Of a stretch of DNA of 64,000 bases, positions 60,748 through 64,000 are shown one piece after another; positions within the stretch are counted from its first letter, which is position 1; every line of letters begins with the position of its first letter. The stretch comes from Aliihoeflea sp. 40Bstr573. Its GTDB lineage: Bacteria > Pseudomonadota > Alphaproteobacteria > Rhizobiales > Rhizobiaceae. A program made the position numbers and the translations under genes. The stretch covers positions 1 through 64,000 of the forward strand of contig NZ_JAAAMH010000007.1 of the NCBI RefSeq assembly GCF_024105655.1, in the 5' to 3' direction. The notes under the pieces were generated by a model. That model was not told the DNA's origin and made no database searches. It saw nothing but the letters and a program-made list of their open reading frames with translations.

Positions 60748-61725
60748 ATGGATTTGATGCGCTTCGTCGCGATGCGGCTCGGCAAGGGCGTGATCGTGCT
60801 CTTTGCGATCGCAGTCCTGAACTTCTTCCTTGTGCGCGCTGCCCCTGGGGATCCGGCCCAGGTGATGGCCGGAGAAGCTGGTGCGGGCGATGAAGTGTTC
60901 CTCGAACAGCTCCGCCAGCAATTCGGTCTCGACCGCCCGCTCTACGAACAGTTGTGGACCTATCTCTCCAACTACGCCACGCTCGATCTCGGCTTCAGCT
61001 ATCGACAGCAGCAGCCGGTGCTCGACCTGATCCTCGACCGCCTGCCTGCCACGCTTCTCCTGACTGGGGCAGCCTTCTTCATCTCGCTCGCGCTCGGCGT
61101 CGTTCTCGGCGCGCTTGCGGCAAGGCGCGTCGGCAATTGGTCCGACAGCGCGATCACAACGCTGGCGCTCGTCTTCTATGCGACGCCGCTGTTCTGGATC
61201 GCGCTAATGAGCCAGATCGTCTTCTCGCTGAAGCTGGGCTGGCTGCCCAATGTCGGCTTCGAAACCATCGGAGGCGGCTATACCGGACTTGAACGCGCAC
61301 TCGACATCGGCCGCCACCTCGTCATGCCTGCGCTGACGCTCGGCCTCTTCTTCACCGCCATCTACGCCCGCATGATGCGCGCCTCCATGCTGGAGGTGGC
61401 CGGCGCCGACTTCGTCAAGACCGCTTATGCCAAGGGCCTGTCGCCTTCGGTCATCACGCGCCGCCACGTCGCGCGCAACGCCATCCTGCCGGTCGTCACG
61501 CTCGCCGGGCTGCAGGCGGGGCAACTCGTCGGCGGGGCGATCCTGACGGAGACGGTCTTCGCCTGGCCGGGCATCGGCCGACTGATGTTCGAGGCACTCG
61601 CCCAACGCGACTATTCGGTCCTGCTCGGCGTCTTCTTCGTCTCGTCGGCAATGGTGGTCGTCTTCAATCTCATCACCGACATCATCTATCGCCTGGTCGA
61701 CCCCCGCATCGAGGCTTCGACATGA
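60748..61725 (+). CDS. ABC transporter permease, DppB type
   Basis: An inner-membrane subunit of 325 residues, starting MRFVAMRLGKGVIVLFAIAVLNFFLVRAAPGDPAQVMAG. The EAA loop is MRASMLEVAGADFVKTAYAKGL, and it ends LITDIIYRLVDPRIE. It is 77 bases after the binding-protein gene, with a small hairpin (TCCGAC/GTCGGA, 60698-60713) between them. It overlaps the next permease gene by 4 bases. Confidence 0.94.
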   Translation: MDLMRFVAMRLGKGVIVLFAIAVLNFFLVRAAPGDPAQVMAGEAGAGDEVFLEQLRQQFGLDRPLYEQLWTYLSNYATLDLGFSYRQQQPVLDLILDRLPATLLLTGAAFFISLALGVVLGALAARRVGNWSDSAITTLALVFYATPLFWIALMSQIVFSLKLGWLPNVGFETIGGGYTGLERALDIGRHLVMPALTLGLFFTAIYARMMRASMLEVAGADFVKTAYAKGLSPSVITRRHVARNAILPVVTLAGLQAGQLVGGAILTETVFAWPGIGRLMFEALAQRDYSVLLGVFFVSSAMVVVFNLITDIIYRLVDPRIEAST

Positions 61726-62558
61726 ACGCGTTCTCCCGCTTTGCCGCCAATCGGGGCGCCCTGATCGGTTTGGCGCTCCTCGTCGTGCTCGTCGCCATCG
61801 TGGTACTCGCGCCGATGCTCTACCCGCAATCGCCATGGCGCATGGTCGGCCGGCCGATGGGTGCGCCGCTCGACGGCGACTTCCTGCTCGGCACGGACAC
61901 ACTCGGCCGAGACGTCGCGGCTGGCATCGTTCACGGCGCGCGGGTGTCGCTCCTGATCGGCATCGTCTCGACCGTCGCCGCGCTTTTGATCGGCGTGCCG
62001 CTCGGCGCGGTCGCCGGCTATTTCGGCGGGATGATCGACGATGCGGTCATGCGTTTCACCGAATTCTTCCAGACCATCCCGAGCTTCGCGCTCGCGATCG
62101 TGCTGGTGGCGATCCTGCAGCCGTCCCTGCCCTCGATCGTGCTCGCCATCGCCATCGTTTCCTGGCCGCCCGTCACGCGGCTCATTCGCGGCGAGGTGTT
62201 GTCGCTGAGAACCCGCGAATACGTCCAGGCGGCGATCACCGTCGGCCAGTCGACGCCGCGCATCATCTTCACGCAGATCCTGCCGAACACGCTCGCGCCC
62301 ATCATCGTCATGGCGTCGCTGATGATCGCGACCGCGATCCTGCTCGAATCCTCCCTCTCCTTCCTTGGGCTCGGCGATCCGAACCTTATGACCTGGGGCT
62401 ATATGGTCGGTGCCGGCCGCTCGCGCATCATCGACGCGTGGTGGATCAGCTTCTTTCCGGGCCTTGCGATCTTCCTCACCGTGCTGGCGCTCAACCTCGT
62501 CGGCGAAGGGATCAACGACGCCCTCAATCCGCGCCTGCGCAAGGAGCTCCGCAAATGA
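61722..62558 (+). CDS. ABC transporter permease, DppC type
   Basis: Second membrane subunit, 278 residues: ALIGLALLVVLVAIVVLAPMLYPQSP, GDFLLGTDTLGRDVAAGIVHGARVS, the EAA loop VLSLRTREYVQAAITVGQSTPRIIFTQILPN, and LNLVGEGINDALNPRLRK. It is coupled by ATGA overlaps to both neighbours. Confidence 0.94.
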   Translation: MNAFSRFAANRGALIGLALLVVLVAIVVLAPMLYPQSPWRMVGRPMGAPLDGDFLLGTDTLGRDVAAGIVHGARVSLLIGIVSTVAALLIGVPLGAVAGYFGGMIDDAVMRFTEFFQTIPSFALAIVLVAILQPSLPSIVLAIAIVSWPPVTRLIRGEVLSLRTREYVQAAITVGQSTPRIIFTQILPNTLAPIIVMASLMIATAILLESSLSFLGLGDPNLMTWGYMVGAGRSRIIDAWWISFFPGLAIFLTVLALNLVGEGINDALNPRLRKELRK

Positions 62559-64000
62559 GCGAACCGATCCTCAAGGTCGAACGGCTTTCGCTCTCCCTGC
62601 CGAGCGTCGCCGACCGCCCCTTCGCATTGAAGAACGCCTCGTTCGATATCGCCGCCGGCGAAACGCTGTGCGTCGTCGGCGAATCGGGCTCGGGCAAATC
62701 GATGATGGCCCATGCGGTGATGGGCCTCTTGCCACCCGCGGTGAACGTGGCGGGCGGCAGCATCAAGCTCGCTGGACGCGAGCTTTTGACGCTCGGCGAC
62801 CGCGAGATGCGTCGGGTGCGCGGGCGCGAGATCGGCATGATCTTCCAGGAGCCGATGACCTCGCTCAACCCGCTGATGCGTATCGGCGACCAAATCCGCG
62901 AGATGTTCGAGGCGCATGGCGCGCTCGATGCGGCGGCGCGCCAGAAGCGCGCGCTCGACCTCATCGAAGAGGTCGGGCTGCCCGATCCGGCGCGCATCGT
63001 GCGCGTCTATCCGCACCAGCTTTCCGGCGGCCAGCGCCAGCGCGTGATGATCGCCATGGCGCTCGCGCTCGAGCCCAAGCTCCTCATCGCCGACGAGCCG
63101 ACGACCGCGCTCGACGTCACCACGCAGGCCCAGATCCTCAACCTGGTCGACCGCCTGCGCAGCGACCACGGCACGGCCGTGCTCTTCATCACCCATGATT
63201 TCGGCGTCGTTGCCGAGATCGCCGACCGCATCGTCGTCCTCCAGAACGGCGAAATCTGCGAGACGGGAAAGACGGCCGAAGTTCTGCGCGCACCCTCCGA
63301 CGACTATACGCGCAAGCTGATCGAAGCGGTGCCGTCGATCACGCCGCCGCCGCCGCGCGTCGTCGAGACCGCACCTGCCGCCCTGACGGTCGCGGGACTG
63401 GCGAAGACGTACAGGAGCGGCGGCTTTTTCACCAAAGGGCGCGAGGTCAAGGCGGTCGATGATGTCGCCTTTGAAATCAGGCCGGGAGAAACGCTCGGGC
63501 TCGTCGGCGAATCCGGGTCCGGCAAGTCGACCGTCGGCCGCTGCTGCCTGCGACTGATCGAGCCAGACAACGGCACGATCCTGCTGGAGACAATCGAAAT
63601 TCAGGGCATGACGCAGCGCGCGCTGCGACCCCACCGCTCGCGCATTCAGATGATCTTCCAGGACCCCTACGCCTCCCTGAACCCACGCCGGTCGGTCGGG
63701 CGGATCATCGCCGAAGGCCCGGTCGCACAGGGCGTCGACAAGAAGGCGGCGATGGCGCGCGCGCGCGAACTGCTCGATCTCGTCGGCCTGACGCCCGGCG
63801 CCGTCGATCGCTACCCGCATGAATTTTCCGGCGGGCAGCGCCAGCGCATCGGCATCGCACGCGCACTCGCGCTCGACCCAAAGGTGCTGATCGCCGACGA
63901 GGCGGTGTCGGCCCTCGACGTCTCGGTGCAGGCGCAGATCCTCGACCTGATCCGCGACATCCAGAACCGCCTCGGCGTGGCCATCCTCTTCGTCACACAC
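62555..64000 (+). CDS. ABC transporter ATPase with two fused nucleotide-binding domains (runs off the window)
   Basis: At least 482 codons, open to the end. The first domain has Walker A GESGSGKSMMAH near residue 43, MIFQEPMTSLNPL, LSGGQRQRVMIAMALA, LLIADEPTTALDVT and FITHDF. After a proline-rich linker (ITPPPPRVVET) the second domain begins near residue 275, with GESGSGKSTVGRC, MIFQDPYASLNPR, FSGGQRQRIGIARALA and VLIADEAVSALDVS. Such DppD-DppF fusions energise glutathione/dipeptide-type importers. In the second Walker B, DEAVSALD replaces DEPxSALD, a common variant. The C-terminal end is outside the window. Confidence 0.94.
   Translation, partial: MSEPILKVERLSLSLPSVADRPFALKNASFDIAAGETLCVVGESGSGKSMMAHAVMGLLPPAVNVAGGSIKLAGRELLTLGDREMRRVRGREIGMIFQEPMTSLNPLMRIGDQIREMFEAHGALDAAARQKRALDLIEEVGLPDPARIVRVYPHQLSGGQRQRVMIAMALALEPKLLIADEPTTALDVTTQAQILNLVDRLRSDHGTAVLFITHDFGVVAEIADRIVVLQNGEICETGKTAEVLRAPSDDYTRKLIEAVPSITPPPPRVVETAPAALTVAGLAKTYRSGGFFTKGREVKAVDDVAFEIRPGETLGLVGESGSGKSTVGRCCLRLIEPDNGTILLETIEIQGMTQRALRPHRSRIQMIFQDPYASLNPRRSVGRIIAEGPVAQGVDKKAAMARARELLDLVGLTPGAVDRYPHEFSGGQRQRIGIARALALDPKVLIADEAVSALDVSVQAQILDLIRDIQNRLGVAILFVTH

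Overview
The window is high-GC alphaproteobacterial DNA, most likely from the Hyphomicrobiales (a Mesorhizobium/Aminobacter/Phyllobacteriaceae-like organism). I infer this from the gene families: a DUF1403-plus-tyrosine-recombinase pair, IalB, a CsgH-containing curli locus, a TAXI-type TRAP transporter, DUF6481, and many solute ABC transporters next to amidase, aminotransferase and BKACE genes. No rRNA, tRNA or CRISPR array was seen. The sequence is an accessory, catabolism-rich segment with clear scars of mobile DNA.

Layout. (1) 1-5.8 kb is a graveyard: an RND efflux fragment, an IS3-family element (531-1751), a truncated and frameshifted DUF1403 gene, a frameshifted tyrosine recombinase, an intact-looking Xre/RES toxin-antitoxin pair, and a second, more decayed copy of the recombinase 3' end. 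(2) 5.8-9.4 kb holds an SDR oxidoreductase, remnants of a phosphopantetheinyl transferase and of the C-terminal membrane/hexapeptide part of a Pls/PosA-type peptide synthetase, and a family 2 glycosyltransferase. (3) 9.5-17.7 kb has an IalB-like protein and a curli locus: small secreted protein, CsgG, a very large 1185-residue curlin, CsgH, a second curlin-repeat protein, CsgF, and a third curlin-repeat protein on the opposite strand. No CsgE is visible. (4) 18.5-27.5 kb is a catabolic cluster: AraC regulator, three-subunit molybdenum hydroxylase with a CoxG-like domain fused to the large subunit, acyl-CoA ligase, enoyl-CoA hydratase and a BenE-type aromatic acid transporter. (5) 27.6-34.2 kb is a peptide/nickel-type ABC transporter operon ending in a TIM-barrel isomerase. 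(6) 34.8-45.2 kb has a TAXI-TRAP transporter, cold shock protein, DUF6481 protein, class III aminotransferase, and a dTDP-rhamnose operon (rfbACBD). That operon sits between decayed duplicate pieces of the TRAP permease and of the aminotransferase, followed by fragments of another ABC transporter. (7) 45.4-54.0 kb is one tightly packed minus-strand operon: amino-acid-type ABC transporter, N,N-dimethylformamidase-like protein, class III aminotransferase, BKACE enzyme, GNAT acetyltransferase and histone-deacetylase-like amidohydrolase, with a divergent LysR gene. (8) 55.5-56.3 kb is a broken IS5-type transposase. (9) 56.5-64 kb has a ThDP enzyme and IclR regulator divergent from a dipeptide-type ABC transporter operon that runs off the end.

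Common theme: four solute transporters are each coupled to their own regulator and/or degradative enzymes, suggesting a scavenger that takes up and breaks down aromatic acids, amines/amides and peptides. Strong hairpins separate the binding-protein gene from the membrane components in at least three of these transporters, and the giant curlin gene from csgH. The parts most worth follow-up are the giant curlin locus, the deacetylase/BKACE/transaminase/DMFase-like operon, and the duplication scars around rfb.
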